In this document: piece by piece, positions 44,283 through 53,641 of the stretch
How positions within the stretch are numbered: position 1 is the stretch's first letter
Layout of the letters: each line of letters opens with the position of its first letter
Assembly (NCBI RefSeq): GCF_002223055.1
Contig: NZ_NKFL01000007.1
Coordinates: 682,001-746,000, forward strand
Origin: Burkholderia sp. HI2500
GTDB taxonomy: Bacteria > Pseudomonadota > Gammaproteobacteria > Burkholderiales > Burkholderiaceae
DNA length: 64,000 bases
Reading direction: 5' to 3'
Made by a program: the position numbers and the translations under genes
The notes under the pieces: model-generated
Told to the model about the DNA's origin: nothing
Databases searched by the model: none
Seen by the model: only the letters and a program-made list of their open reading frames with translations

Positions 44283-45728
44283 TCAGGACGGACGTTTCCC
44301 GCGAGCGCCAGCGGGTTTGCCAGCCGGCTTGCGCGCGCCCGCCGCCGGCTTGCCGGCAGATTTGCCACGCGGCTTCTGCACGCTGAACGGGCTGCCGATG
44401 GTGTAGTCCGGTCCGTTACCGGCCGGCTTCGCATGCGGCGCCGCAGCCTTGTGCTTGTTCTCACCACCTTGCGGACGCGGCTTTTTGCCCGACACCGGCA
44501 TGGCAGCCGACGCAGCGTGCGGCACTTTCGGCTTCTTGGGCTTTTTCGGTTTCTTGATGATCTCGCCGGTCGCGCTGGTTTCCGGCACGCGGTGTTCGGC
44601 CTCGAAACCCGGCTCTTCTTCACGGCGCAGCGTTTGCTTGATCAGCGCTTCGATCGCAGCCAGTTGCGGCGCCTCATCCGCGCACACCAGGGACACCGCC
44701 ACGCCACTGGCGCCCGCGCGGCCGGTACGGCCGATGCGGTGCACATAGTCTTGCGCCACGATCGGCAGGTCGACGTTGATCACCAGCGGCAGGTCGTCGA
44801 TATCCAGCCCGCGCGCCGCCACATCGGTGGCCACCAGCATCTGGACTTCGCCCGTCTTGAAGCGCTCCAGCGCACGCAGGCGCGCCGGTTGCGGCTTGTC
44901 GCCGTGAATGGTGTCGACGGCATAGCCCGCTTCGTCCAGCATCGCCGCCAGGTAATCCACGCCGTTGCGCGTCTTGACGAACACCAGCGCATGCGCCCAC
45001 TTGTTCTCGGCCACGAGGTGCATGAAAAGATCGGGCTTGTTCCGCTTGTCCACCGTCACCACCCACTGCTTGATCTTGCTGGCCGTGGCATTGGGCGGAC
45101 TGACGCTGATGTTGACCGGACTGCGCAGAATGGTCGCCGCCATCGCGCGGATATCGTCGGTAAACGTGGCCGAGAACAGCAGCGTCTGACGCTGCGCGGG
45201 CAGCGCGGCAAAGACGGCGTTGAGTTCGCGCGCAAAGCCGAGATCCAGCATGCGGTCGGCTTCGTCCAGCACCAGCGTCTGCACCTGATCGAACTGCACC
45301 GCGTTCTGGCGATTGAGGTCCAGCAAACGGCCCGGCGTGGCCACGAGCACATCCACGCCCTTGCGCAACTTCATCATCTGCGGATTGATGCTCACGCCGC
45401 CGTAAGCGGCCAGAAACCGCAAATCGAGGCCCTTGCCGTACGCGATGAAGCTTTGCAGCACCTGTTCAGCCAGTTCCCGCGTCGGCACCAGCACCAGCAC
45501 ACGTGCGCGGTTGCTGGACACCGCCGGGCCGTGTTGCACCAGCCGCTGCAGCAGCGGCAGCGCAAAACCCGCGGTCTTGCCCGTGCCGGTCTGGGCGCCC
45601 GCCATCACGTCCTTGCCACCGAGCACGGCAGGAATCGCCTTGGCCTGCACCGGCGTGGGGGCCTGGTAATTGAGGTCCTGCAGGTTACGCAGCAAGGGAT
45701 CGATCAGGCCGAGCGAGGCAAAAGACAT
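44283..45728 (-). CDS. DEAD-box ATP-dependent RNA helicase (RhlE-like)
   Basis: A 481-residue helicase from the ATG at 45728 (MSFASLGLIDPLLRNLQDLN). All motifs are present: Q motif (YQAPTPVQAKAIPAV), Walker A AQTGTGKT, PTRELA, DEAD in LVLDEADRMLDLGF, SAT, and HRIGRTGRAG. The tail from about residue 390 is Lys/Pro/Gly-rich and disordered, as in RhlE-type helicases acting on ribosome assembly or mRNA decay. The 380-bp gap upstream may carry a long leader, as in cold-induced helicase genes. Confidence 0.92.
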   Translation of the reverse strand: MSFASLGLIDPLLRNLQDLNYQAPTPVQAKAIPAVLGGKDVMAGAQTGTGKTAGFALPLLQRLVQHGPAVSSNRARVLVLVPTRELAEQVLQSFIAYGKGLDLRFLAAYGGVSINPQMMKLRKGVDVLVATPGRLLDLNRQNAVQFDQVQTLVLDEADRMLDLGFARELNAVFAALPAQRQTLLFSATFTDDIRAMAATILRSPVNISVSPPNATASKIKQWVVTVDKRNKPDLFMHLVAENKWAHALVFVKTRNGVDYLAAMLDEAGYAVDTIHGDKPQPARLRALERFKTGEVQMLVATDVAARGLDIDDLPLVINVDLPIVAQDYVHRIGRTGRAGASGVAVSLVCADEAPQLAAIEALIKQTLRREEEPGFEAEHRVPETSATGEIIKKPKKPKKPKVPHAASAAMPVSGKKPRPQGGENKHKAAAPHAKPAGNGPDYTIGSPFSVQKPRGKSAGKPAAGARKPAGKPAGARGKRPS

Positions 45729-46108
45729 GGACGTATTCCGGACTAAAACCGCAATTCTAGCGGTTGCCGGGCGAATCAAGGCCCACTGCGCCCGGCTGGA
45801 CGGCGTCGACGGGGAGCGACGCCACGGCCAACCGACAGCCGCCGCTGGCGCGAAGCAAGCAAATCGCCCCCCTCTTCCCCCATCAAATCGCCTCTCGCAG
45901 CCACGCAATCCCTTTGCCCGTCCATCACTGTTGGGGTTACAGGATGAGGGGAACGCACCTGTCTCGCGTCGCCCGATTGGCGCCGAAGGCAGGCTTGCGC
46001 CGCTCGATGACGCTCGATGACGAAAGCCAGGTGATAAGCTCGATGCCGACGCGCGGTCGCGCATCGCCGCGCGCCAAACCCCGCCCCTACGACCGTCACG
46101 AGCCTGCC
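45729..46108. other. Divergent intergenic region
   Basis: A 380-bp gap between the helicase gene and the substrate-binding protein gene. A 6-bp inverted repeat (AACCGC 45747-45752, GCGGTT 45760-45765) lies in the helicase leader. A longer in-frame extension of the plus-strand gene through here looks non-coding. Confidence 0.4.
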
Positions 46109-46843
46109 ATGCCCCTCGCCCCTTCCGTCCTCTCCGCGTTCACGCCGACCGGCAAGCTGCGCGCGTCGATCAACCTCGGCAACCCGATCCTCGCGAACCG
46201 CGACCCGGCGACGGGCGAACCATTCGGCGTGTCGATCGACCTTGCACGCGCGTTCGCCGAGCGCCTGTCGGCCGAGCTGGAACTGGTCGTGTTCGACACT
46301 GCCGGCAAATCGGTGCAGGCGCTGACCGACGAGCGCGCCGACTTCGGCTTCTTCGCGGTCGATCCGCTGCGCGGCGAAACGGTCGCGTTCACGGCGCCGT
46401 ACGTGCTGATCGAGGGGTTCTATCTGGTGCGCGACGCGTCGCCGATCCGCACGAACGCGGACGTCGACCAGCCGGACCACCGCGTGACCGTCGGCAAGGG
46501 CAGCGCCTACGACCTGTTCCTCACGCGCGAACTGAAGGCCGCGCAGATCGTGCGTGCGCCGACGTCGCAAGCCGTCGTGCAGACCTTCGTCGAACAGCAA
46601 CTGGAAGTGGCCGCAGGCGTGAAGCAGCAGCTCGAGGCCGACGCCGCTAAAACACCCGGCCTGCGCCTGCTCGACGAGCGGTTCATGGTGATCCGGCAGG
46701 CCATGGGCGTGCCGAAGAGCCGCGGCGAAGCGGCCGCGGCGGCATTGAATGCGTTCGTCGAGGAAATGAAGGCGTCAGGCTTCGTCGCGGATTCGCTGCG
46801 GCGGCATGGCATCTCTGGGGCATCCGTCGCGCCGCAAGCGTGA
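46109..46843 (+). CDS. Family 3 substrate-binding protein without signal peptide
   Basis: A 244-residue protein with the bilobed fold of polar-amino-acid binding proteins: KLRASINLGNPILANRDPATG, GVSIDLARAFAERL, ADFGFFAVDPLRGETVAFTAPY and the hinge VGKGSAYDLFL. The ATG at 46109 gives MPLAPSVLSAFTPTGKL, with no signal peptide, and the upstream frame does not supply one. It therefore stays in the cytoplasm unless exported otherwise. No permease or ATPase is adjacent. It may be a cytoplasmic ligand-binding or enzyme relative. Confidence 0.75.
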   Translation: MPLAPSVLSAFTPTGKLRASINLGNPILANRDPATGEPFGVSIDLARAFAERLSAELELVVFDTAGKSVQALTDERADFGFFAVDPLRGETVAFTAPYVLIEGFYLVRDASPIRTNADVDQPDHRVTVGKGSAYDLFLTRELKAAQIVRAPTSQAVVQTFVEQQLEVAAGVKQQLEADAAKTPGLRLLDERFMVIRQAMGVPKSRGEAAAAALNAFVEEMKASGFVADSLRRHGISGASVAPQA

Positions 46844-47070
46844 TTGCATCGGGCGTGACGCAGCGATCTACAGCTGCGATCCCCCCGCTTTGCGGCCGCC
46901 CGACTTCGCGCGGCCGCGTCGGGTGCAGGAAGCGGTGATCGAGATGAAGTCGTCGGGCATGGGCGGAACCGATCTTCGCGACTGCCGCTACAGATCGGAC
47001 CGCAGATCGGCGCTTTCGCTTGTCCGCCTTGGCAGGGTGGATACGACCGGCCGGAACGAGGTTCCCTTCC

Positions 47071-47715
47071 TCAGTACGACTTGACCGCCACCGTGGCCGG
47101 AGACTCGCTCAACGGGACGAATCGGCGCGTGGTGCCGTCGAGTGCGTCGATGCGCCCCATCTCGATGTCGTAGACCCAACCGTGCAGATTCATCCGTCCT
47201 TGCTCGAGCGCGAGCGCAACCGACGGATGCGTGCGCAGGTTGGCGAGCTGCGCGATCACGTTCTCTCGCACCAGACCGTCGAGCTTGTCCCGAGGGGAGT
47301 CGAACTGATGCGCGGCATTGATGGCTTTCGCGGCATCGGAATGGCGCAACCAGTTCGCAACAGCCGGCATATGGTCGAGACACGTACACCGTGAGATCGC
47401 GCCCATCGCGCCGCAATCCGAGTGCCCGCAAATGACGATATCCCGCACGCCGAGCACGGCGACCGCATACTCGACCGTGGCCGACACGCCGCCCGGTTCC
47501 GGTCCGTACGACGGGACGATGTTGCCCGCGTTGCGAATCACGAACAGTTCGCCGGGCTCGCGCTGCGTCAGCAGCTCGGGCACCACGCGGCTGTCCGAGC
47601 ACGTCACGAACAGCGCCTTGGGATTTTGGGCGGTCGCGAGCTGCTTGAACAGCTCGACACGTTGCGGATAGACCTCGCGCTGAAAGCGCAGGAAGCCGTC
47701 GATGATGTCGCGCAC
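47071..47715 (-). CDS. Beta-class carbonic anhydrase
   Basis: A 214-residue enzyme that interconverts CO2 and bicarbonate. The start is the GTG at 47715, with GGAGAG upstream; the frame is open to 48006 but that part is not conserved. Zinc ligands are in [14 protein letters not shown] (Cys) and [11 protein letters not shown] (His and Cys), and the Asp/Arg pair of CSDSR is intact. It converges on the substrate-binding gene and is divergent from the MHYT gene. Length matches the Can/CynT group. Confidence 0.92.
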   Translation of the reverse strand: MRDIIDGFLRFQREVYPQRVELFKQLATAQNPKALFVTCSDSRVVPELLTQREPGELFVIRNAGNIVPSYGPEPGGVSATVEYAVAVLGVRDIVICGHSDCGAMGAISRCTCLDHMPAVANWLRHSDAAKAINAAHQFDSPRDKLDGLVRENVIAQLANLRTHPSVALALEQGRMNLHGWVYDIEMGRIDALDGTTRRFVPLSESPATVAVKSY

Positions 47716-48080
47716 GGGACTCTCCTGATACGAATTCACGGCGGGCGGGCAACGAGATCGTACGCTGCCGTCCGCCAAGGCGGCCGACATTATCGCAGAT
47801 CGGCGACGTCGTGATGAGGCTGGCGCGGACGTCGGCCAGCCGGACTTACCTCGACGCGCCCCCATGCGCGCACGGCACCTCCAATCCGGTCCGCCCGGGA
47901 CCGAAAACCGGCACGATCCGGGGACGTCCGTCGCACCGACGCACCACCCTAAGTCGGCAGCGGCGCCCTTGATTCGATTCCGGGTTTCGGTATATTTGCG
48001 GGACACACGAGGGGATGGCGCACTCGCAAAAACAGGGCGCCCTCAAACGACCAAAAAGCCTATAACCGAGAATAACGATC
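47716..48080. other. Divergent intergenic region
   Basis: A 365-bp gap between the carbonic anhydrase gene and the MHYT gene. A sigma-70-like promoter for the MHYT gene is visible at 47969-47996. The rest holds no recognisable coding sequence. Confidence 0.45.
47969..47996 (+). promoter_or_regulatory. Candidate sigma-70 promoter of the MHYT gene
   Basis: TTGATT (47969-47974) and TATATT (47991-47996) are separated by 16 bp. This pair lies about 85 bp upstream of the ATG at 48081, giving a leader of about 75 nt. Confidence 0.45.
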
Positions 48081-48872
48081 ATGTCCGGCACCTACGACCT
48101 TACGCTCGTCGTACTTTCCTGCCTGCTTTCGATCCTCGCATCGTTCACGGCACTCAATATCTCCGATCGCCTGAATCTCATCGGGAATCGTTCGATCTGG
48201 CCCTGGATCGCGTTCGGCGGGTGCATCATGGGGCTCGGCATCTGGTCGATGCATTTCGTCGCCATGCTGGCATTTCACCTGCCGGTGGCTGTCGGATACG
48301 ATATTCCCACCACCGTCGCTTCCTTGCTGATTGCGATTGCGGCTTCCGCCGTCGGCTTCGTCCCGCTCGCCCGCTTCGCGCTGCACTGGCCGCAACTCAT
48401 CGTCAGCGCAATCGTCATGGGACTGGGCGTCGCCGGCATGCACTATCTCGGCATGCAGGCAATGAGCATCTGCTCCGGTATTCGATACCAGCCCTGGTTG
48501 GTCGTGCTGTCCGTCATCATCGCGATCCTGGCAAGCGGCGCCGCCTTGTTGCTCGCCTTCGACCTGCGCCGGCCGAGCACATTCGGCAGAACACGCCAGA
48601 TCGGCTCGGCCATCGTCATGGGCGTGGCCGTGTGCGGGATGCACTATTGCGGCATGGCAGCGGCCAGTTTCGAACGAGGCAGCGACGCGACGGCAACCCT
48701 CTCCAACCTACCCGCACCGTGGCTGGCCGGTATCGTCGTGACGGTCAGCCTGGTGATTTTCCTGGTCGCCGCCGCGATCATGCTGCTGGATGCCAGGATC
48801 AACACCCAGGCTCGAGAACGCGTTCAGGCGACATTGAGCACCCATCTCGATCGACGGAATCCGACTCGCTGA
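48081..48872 (+). CDS. Stand-alone MHYT-domain membrane protein
   Basis: A 263-residue protein that consists of a complete MHYT sensor and nothing else. Seven hydrophobic helices carry MHFVAM, MHYLGM and MHYCGM, the His/Met motifs proposed to bind copper. After the last helix there are only about 25 polar residues (LLDARINTQARERVQATLST), with no kinase, GGDEF or EAL domain. Most MHYT proteins carry such output domains, so this one must signal through a partner or do something else. Another MHYT protein is encoded at 11445-13214. Confidence 0.85.
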   Translation: MSGTYDLTLVVLSCLLSILASFTALNISDRLNLIGNRSIWPWIAFGGCIMGLGIWSMHFVAMLAFHLPVAVGYDIPTTVASLLIAIAASAVGFVPLARFALHWPQLIVSAIVMGLGVAGMHYLGMQAMSICSGIRYQPWLVVLSVIIAILASGAALLLAFDLRRPSTFGRTRQIGSAIVMGVAVCGMHYCGMAAASFERGSDATATLSNLPAPWLAGIVVTVSLVIFLVAAAIMLLDARINTQARERVQATLSTHLDRRNPTR

Positions 48873-49032
48873 CAGCGCACGCTCGGCTTCATCCGGCACG
48901 TCAAACGGGCGTTTCCCCGCTCTCCCGGCCCGGCACACCAGGTGCACGGGTGGACGGCCGCTTCGGCGCGCCGGCCTGTCCCGCCGGGGTAAGACCGCAC
49001 GTGAGGCGGCTCACCCCGACAACACGCTCGCC

Positions 49033-49962
49033 CTAGCCCAGCCAGCGCGCATCCGGCCAGTCGCCCTGGTCGAACGTCGCCTTCACGCAATCGAGCAGCA
49101 CCCCGACCACGCAGCGCACCGGCGCCGTGGCCTGCCGGCTGCTGGGCGCCGCGAGCACGATCGTGCGCCGGACGCCCGGCGACGCGAGCGGTGCCGCGCT
49201 CAGGATGCCGCGCTCGACCTCCTGCGTCACGCCGACCGCCGGCAAGATCGTCCAGCCGTGGCCTTGCGCGACCAGTTCCTTCTGTACGCTCAGCGCATTG
49301 GTTTCGGCGAAGACCTGCAACGTCACGCCCGCCTCGGCCGCCGCGTGCTCGATCGCCGCGCGCAGGCCCTGCGGCGCGGAAGGCAGGATGAACGGCTCGC
49401 GCGCGACCCGATCCAGCGACACCGGCCGCTTGCGCGACAGCGTGGCCGACGGCGCCGCGACGGCCCACAGACTCTCGTCGATCAACGCCTTGACGTGCAG
49501 CGCGGGCGTCTCCTTCTGCCCGTACAGCAGCGCCGCATCGACATCCCCCGCTTCGAGCCAGTCCTGCAGATGGCCCGCGTAGCCGATCGTGAGCCGCAGC
49601 CGGATGTGCGGGTAGCGCCGCGCCACCTCGCCCGCCAGCCGCGTGGCCAGCAGGTCCGACGTGCTGGCCAGCAGCCCGATGCTCACGATGCCCGCCACCG
49701 GCCCCTCGGTCGGCTGGATCTCGGCCTTGGCGCGCGCCACCTCGTTGAGGATGCGGCGTGCGTATTCGAGCATCGTCTTGCCCGACGACGTGAGCTGCAT
49801 GCCGTGGCGGCTGCGGTCGAACAATTCCGTCCCCATGTCCTCCTCGAGCAGGCGCAGCTGGCGTGACACGGCCGGCTGCACGAGATTCAACAGGCTCGAC
49901 GCCCGGGTGACGTTGCCCGTTTCGGCCACAGTCACGAACGCGCGCAGTTGCTTGAGATCCAT
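49033..49962 (-). CDS. LysR-family regulator of the itaconate-type operon
   Basis: A 309-residue LysR regulator from the ATG at 49962 (MDLKQLRAFVTVAETGNVTR). The helix-turn-helix includes TRASSLLNLVQPAVSRQLR; the effector domain is standard. It is divergent from the acyl-CoA dehydrogenase gene across a 77-bp AT-rich gap. LysR genes sit in this position in known itaconate operons of Pseudomonas and Yersinia. It probably activates the operon in response to itaconate or a related acid. Confidence 0.9.
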   Translation of the reverse strand: MDLKQLRAFVTVAETGNVTRASSLLNLVQPAVSRQLRLLEEDMGTELFDRSRHGMQLTSSGKTMLEYARRILNEVARAKAEIQPTEGPVAGIVSIGLLASTSDLLATRLAGEVARRYPHIRLRLTIGYAGHLQDWLEAGDVDAALLYGQKETPALHVKALIDESLWAVAAPSATLSRKRPVSLDRVAREPFILPSAPQGLRAAIEHAAAEAGVTLQVFAETNALSVQKELVAQGHGWTILPAVGVTQEVERGILSAAPLASPGVRRTIVLAAPSSRQATAPVRCVVGVLLDCVKATFDQGDWPDARWLG

Positions 49963-50039
49963 CGCGGGATACCTCGATACCAAAAACTGATTCGACGATC
50001 AGGAAATTCTATTGTTTAAGAAATCCATCAAAACTTATT
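49963..50039. promoter_or_regulatory. AT-rich divergent LysR/operon promoter region
   Basis: This short gap is strongly AT-rich (for example GAAATTCTATTGTTTAAG), unlike its flanks. It must hold the LysR operator and at least the operon promoter. No single site is assigned. Confidence 0.5.
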
Positions 50040-51248
50040 ATGGACTCGACCCATGCCAATGACGAGACACGATTCATGAGCGCCTCCGTTTTCTCCGCCC
50101 CCGATCAGTACCAGGCAATCCGCGACGCGGTACGTAGCCTGTGCAATCAGTTTCCGGCCGACTACCACCGCAAGATCGACGAGGCGCGCGGCTATCCCGA
50201 AGCGTTCGTCACGGCCCTCACGCAGGCCGGCTGGCTGGCCGCGCTGATTCCGCAGGAATACGGCGGCCCGGGGCTGTCGATGGCCGAGGCGTCGGTCATC
50301 ATGGAAGAGATCAACCGCTCCGGCGGCAATTCGGGCGCGTGCCACGGCCAGATGTACGTGATGAACACCATCGTGTTCAGCGGCACCGAAGCACAGAAGC
50401 AGCGCTATCTGCCGCGCATCGCGGCAGGCGAGCTGCGCGTGCAGTCGATGGGCGTGACCGAGCCCACCACCGGCAGCGACACCACCAAGCTGAAGACCAC
50501 GGCGGTGAAAAAGGACGGCCGCTGGGTCATCAACGGCCAGAAGGTGTGGATCTCGCGGGTCCAGCACAGCGACCTGCTGATCCTGCTCGCGCGCACGACG
50601 CCGCTCGACCAGGTGCAGAAGAAGAGCGACGGGCTGTCGTGCTTCATCGTCGAGCTGGACAAGGCGATCGGCAACGGCCTCACGGTGCGCCCCATCCTCA
50701 ACATGGTCAATCACGAGACCAACGAGCTGTTCTTCGACAACCTGGAGCTGCCGGAAGACGCGCTGCTCGGCACTGAAGGCAAGGGGTTGAAGGTGATCTT
50801 CGACGGCCTGAACGCCGAGCGCACGCTGATCGCGGCCGAGTGCATCGGCGACGGCTACTGGTTCCTCGAGAAGGCGCGCGACTACGCGAGCGAGCGCAAG
50901 GTGTTCGGCCGCCCGATCGGGCAGAACCAGGGCATCCAGTTTCCGCTCGCCGAATCGTTCATCGAGCTGGAGGCAGCGAACCTGATGCGCTGGCGCGCTT
51001 GCGAGAAGATCGACGCGCGCCAGAACGCCGGCGTCGAGGCCAACATGGCCAAGTACCTGGCCGCGAAGGCCAGCTGGGAAGCGGCCAATGCATGCCTGCA
51101 GACGCACGGCGGCTTCGGCTTCGCGTGCGAATACGACGTGGAGCGCAAGTTCCGCGAAACGCGCCTGTACCAGGTCGCGCCGATTTCCACCAACATGATC
51201 CTGGGGCATGTGGCCGAGCACGTGCTGCAGCTCCCGCGCTCCTACTGA
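50040..51248 (+). CDS. Acyl-CoA dehydrogenase
   Basis: A 402-residue FAD enzyme of the acyl-CoA dehydrogenase family; the ATG at 50076 ([19 protein letters not shown]) is an alternative start. Typical stretches are [39 protein letters not shown] and [20 protein letters not shown] near residue 355, which holds the usual Glu region. It oxidises an acyl-CoA and needs ETF as electron acceptor. The etfBA genes that probably followed it have been deleted to a scar. A similar dehydrogenase gene lies in the Pseudomonas aeruginosa itaconate cluster. Confidence 0.9.
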   Translation: MDSTHANDETRFMSASVFSAPDQYQAIRDAVRSLCNQFPADYHRKIDEARGYPEAFVTALTQAGWLAALIPQEYGGPGLSMAEASVIMEEINRSGGNSGACHGQMYVMNTIVFSGTEAQKQRYLPRIAAGELRVQSMGVTEPTTGSDTTKLKTTAVKKDGRWVINGQKVWISRVQHSDLLILLARTTPLDQVQKKSDGLSCFIVELDKAIGNGLTVRPILNMVNHETNELFFDNLELPEDALLGTEGKGLKVIFDGLNAERTLIAAECIGDGYWFLEKARDYASERKVFGRPIGQNQGIQFPLAESFIELEAANLMRWRACEKIDARQNAGVEANMAKYLAAKASWEAANACLQTHGGFGFACEYDVERKFRETRLYQVAPISTNMILGHVAEHVLQLPRSY

Positions 51249-51268
51249 TTCCGGAAGGATTCCTCTCC

Positions 51269-51494
51269 ATGAAGATGCTCGTACCCGATCGGCCGGACCG
51301 GCAAGATCGTCGCGCCGCAGCTGTACATCGCGGTCGGTATCTCGGGGGCGATCCAGTATTTGGCCGGCATGATGGATTCGACGGTAAGCGTCGCGATCAA
51401 CAAGGATCCCGAAGCACCGATCTTCATCGTGGCGGACTACAGCCTCGAAGCCGACCTGTTCGCGGCCATGCCCGAACGGGTCAACGCACGCTGA
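51269..51494 (+). pseudogene. etfBA deletion scar
   Basis: A ribosome site (GGAAGGA) and ATGAAGATGCTCGTACC at 51269 read MKMLVP, the normal start of the ETF beta subunit (MKVLVPVKR-like). Within about 19 bp the sequence switches to another frame, which from 51288 encodes [17 protein letters not shown], continues to [20 protein letters not shown] and stops at 51494. This is the conserved C-terminal end of the ETF alpha subunit, including the FAD/AMP-binding GTGKIVAPxLY stretch. A single internal deletion from codon about 6 of etfB to the last 68 codons of etfA explains it. Neither subunit can be made from here. Confidence 0.85.
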
Positions 51495-51570
51495 CGGCAA
51501 TGGCGACCGGCACCCGACATGCTGGCGCCGGCTGCCTGCCTGACGCTTCAATCATCGAGCACCCAACACC

Positions 51571-52428
51571 ATGAGTGTCGAGCCTTCCGAATCCTTCGAC
51601 GCGTGGGTCGGCCGGAGCGTTGACAGCGCGGACCGGATTACCCGGGCCCCCGTCCGTCTGCTGCAGGCGGCACTGGACTACGCGAACCCATCCGAACTCC
51701 CCGCGACGCTGCCGCCGCTGTGGCACTGGCTGTACTTCCTGCCGGGCGAGCGGCAGTCGAACATCGGCGTCGACGGTCACCCGCGGCGCGGCGGCTTCCT
51801 GCCGCCCGTCACGCTGCCGCGGCGCATGTGGGCCGGCGGACGGTTGCAGTTCCTCCGCCCGCTGGCCGTCGACGCACCCGTGCAGCGCCGGTCGACGATC
51901 CTGAGCGTGCAGAGCAAGTCCGGCCGCAGCGGCCAGCTGGTGTTCGTCACCGTACTGCACGAAACGAGCGATGCCGAGGGCGTGGCCATCCGCGAGGAAC
52001 AGGACATCGTGTACCGCGACGCGCCGCCTCCTGCCACTGCCGGCATACCGGCACCGCAGCCGGCCCCGGCGCCGACGGACGAACAGTATTCGCGCATCGT
52101 CACGCCCGATCCGGTGCTGCTGATGCGCTTCTCCGCGCTCACCTTCAACGGCCACCGGATTCACTACGACCGGCCCTACGCGATGCAGGAAGAAGGCTAT
52201 CCGGGCCTCGTGGTGCACGGCCCGCTGATCGCGATGCTGCTGCTGGAGGAACTGCGCCGCACGCACCCCGGCAAGACGATTCGCCGCTTCGAGTTCAAGG
52301 CCGTCAGCCCGCTGTTCGACACCGCGCCGTTCACGGTGAACGGCAAGCTCGAAGGACATGCCGCCCGCCTGTGGGCGCGCGGCCCGCAAGGGCAGCTGGC
52401 CATGCAGGCCAGCGCCGAACTGGAATAA
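51571..52428 (+). CDS. Double-hotdog enoyl-CoA hydratase, itaconyl/mesaconyl-CoA hydratase-like
   Basis: A 285-residue hydratase built of an N-terminal FAS1-like dehydratase part (PLWHWLYFLPGERQSNIGVDG, LPRRMWAGGRLQFLRPLAV) and a C-terminal MaoC hot-dog domain (FSALTFNGHRIHYDRPYAM, EGYPGLVVHGPLIAMLL). This layout and the HYDRPYA motif match mesaconyl-C4-CoA and itaconyl-CoA hydratases (Ich/RipB type). It would convert itaconyl-CoA to citramalyl-CoA. It lies between the etf scar and a CoA-transferase gene, 10 bp upstream of the latter. Confidence 0.82.
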   Translation: MSVEPSESFDAWVGRSVDSADRITRAPVRLLQAALDYANPSELPATLPPLWHWLYFLPGERQSNIGVDGHPRRGGFLPPVTLPRRMWAGGRLQFLRPLAVDAPVQRRSTILSVQSKSGRSGQLVFVTVLHETSDAEGVAIREEQDIVYRDAPPPATAGIPAPQPAPAPTDEQYSRIVTPDPVLLMRFSALTFNGHRIHYDRPYAMQEEGYPGLVVHGPLIAMLLLEELRRTHPGKTIRRFEFKAVSPLFDTAPFTVNGKLEGHAARLWARGPQGQLAMQASAELE

Positions 52429-52438
52429 CGATCCGACC

Positions 52439-53638
52439 ATGCAAGCTCGCAAAGCTCAACCCGGCCCGCTCAGCGGGATGACCGTCGTCACGCTCGAACA
52501 CGCGATTGCCGCGCCGTTCTGCACGCGCCAGCTCGCCGACCTCGGCGCCCGCGTCATCAAGGTGGAGCGCCCCGGCGTGGGCGATTTCGCGCGGGCGTAC
52601 GATCACCGCACCCGCGGTCTCGCGTCGCATTTCGTGTGGACCAACCGGTCGAAGGAAAGCCTCACGCTGGACCTGAAGCAACCGGCCGCGCAGGAGGTGC
52701 TGGGCGAACTCGTCGCCCAGGCCGACGTGCTGGTGCAGAACCTCGCGCCCGGCGCGGCCGCGCGCATGGGCCTGTCGTTCGATGCGCTGCACGCGAAGCA
52801 CCCGCGGCTGATCGTCTGCGACATCTCGGGCTATGGCGCCGATGGCCCTTACCGCGACAAGAAAGCCTACGACCTGCTGATCCAGAGCGAGGCGGCGTTC
52901 CTGTCGATCACGGGCACGGCCGACGAGCCCTGCAAGGCCGGCATTTCAATCGCCGACATCGCGGCGGGCATGTATGCGTACACGGGCATCCTCAGCGCGC
53001 TCCTGCAGCGCGGCGTCACGGGCATCGGCTCGCACGTGGAAATTTCGATGCTCGAGGCGCTGGCCGAGTGGATGGGCTTCCCGATGTACTACGCATACGA
53101 CGGCCAGCAGCAGCCGGGCCGCAACGGCGCCGCGCACGCGACCATCTATCCGTACGGCCCGTTCAAGGCCGGCGACGGCCGCGTCGTGATGCTCGGCCTG
53201 CAGAACGAGCGCGAATGGAAGGCGTTCTGCGACGTCGTGCTGCGCGACCCGGCGCTCGCGACCGATCCGCGCTTCGACGCCAACGTGCACCGCTCGGAAC
53301 ACCGTGCGGAACTGAAGGCCGTGATCGAACAGGCGTTTTCCTCCCTCACCGCGCAGGACGTGATCGCGCGCCTCGACGAAGCGCAGATCGCGAACGCCGC
53401 CGTGAACCAGATCGGCGATCTCTGGACGCATCCGCAACTGCACGCGCGCCAGCGCTTTCGCACGATCGACTCGCCGGCCGGCGAACTGCAGGCGCTGCTG
53501 CCGCCCGCGACGATCGACAGCTTCGACGTGCGCATGGACGCGGTACCCGCGCTGGGCGAGCACAGCGCGGCCATCCTGCATGAACTCGGGCGCACCGACG
53601 CCGATATCGAACAACTGCGCGCCGCCGGCGTGATCTGA
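52439..53638 (+). CDS. Family III (CaiB/BaiF) CoA-transferase, itaconate-type
   Basis: A 399-residue CoA-transferase from the ATG at 52439 (MQARKAQPGPLSGMTVVTLE). It has the catalytic Asp region after KAYDLLIQSEAAFLSITG, the interlocked-dimer stretches LADLGARVIKVERPGVGDFAR and EISMLEALAEWMGFPMYY, and AATIYPYGPFKAGDG-like sequence, with usual length. In itaconate degradation a CoA-transferase loads itaconate from succinyl-CoA. It is followed after 3 bp by the CitE-like lyase, so the three genes form a tight operon. Confidence 0.85.
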   Translation: MQARKAQPGPLSGMTVVTLEHAIAAPFCTRQLADLGARVIKVERPGVGDFARAYDHRTRGLASHFVWTNRSKESLTLDLKQPAAQEVLGELVAQADVLVQNLAPGAAARMGLSFDALHAKHPRLIVCDISGYGADGPYRDKKAYDLLIQSEAAFLSITGTADEPCKAGISIADIAAGMYAYTGILSALLQRGVTGIGSHVEISMLEALAEWMGFPMYYAYDGQQQPGRNGAAHATIYPYGPFKAGDGRVVMLGLQNEREWKAFCDVVLRDPALATDPRFDANVHRSEHRAELKAVIEQAFSSLTAQDVIARLDEAQIANAAVNQIGDLWTHPQLHARQRFRTIDSPAGELQALLPPATIDSFDVRMDAVPALGEHSAAILHELGRTDADIEQLRAAGVI

Positions 53639-53641
53639 GCC

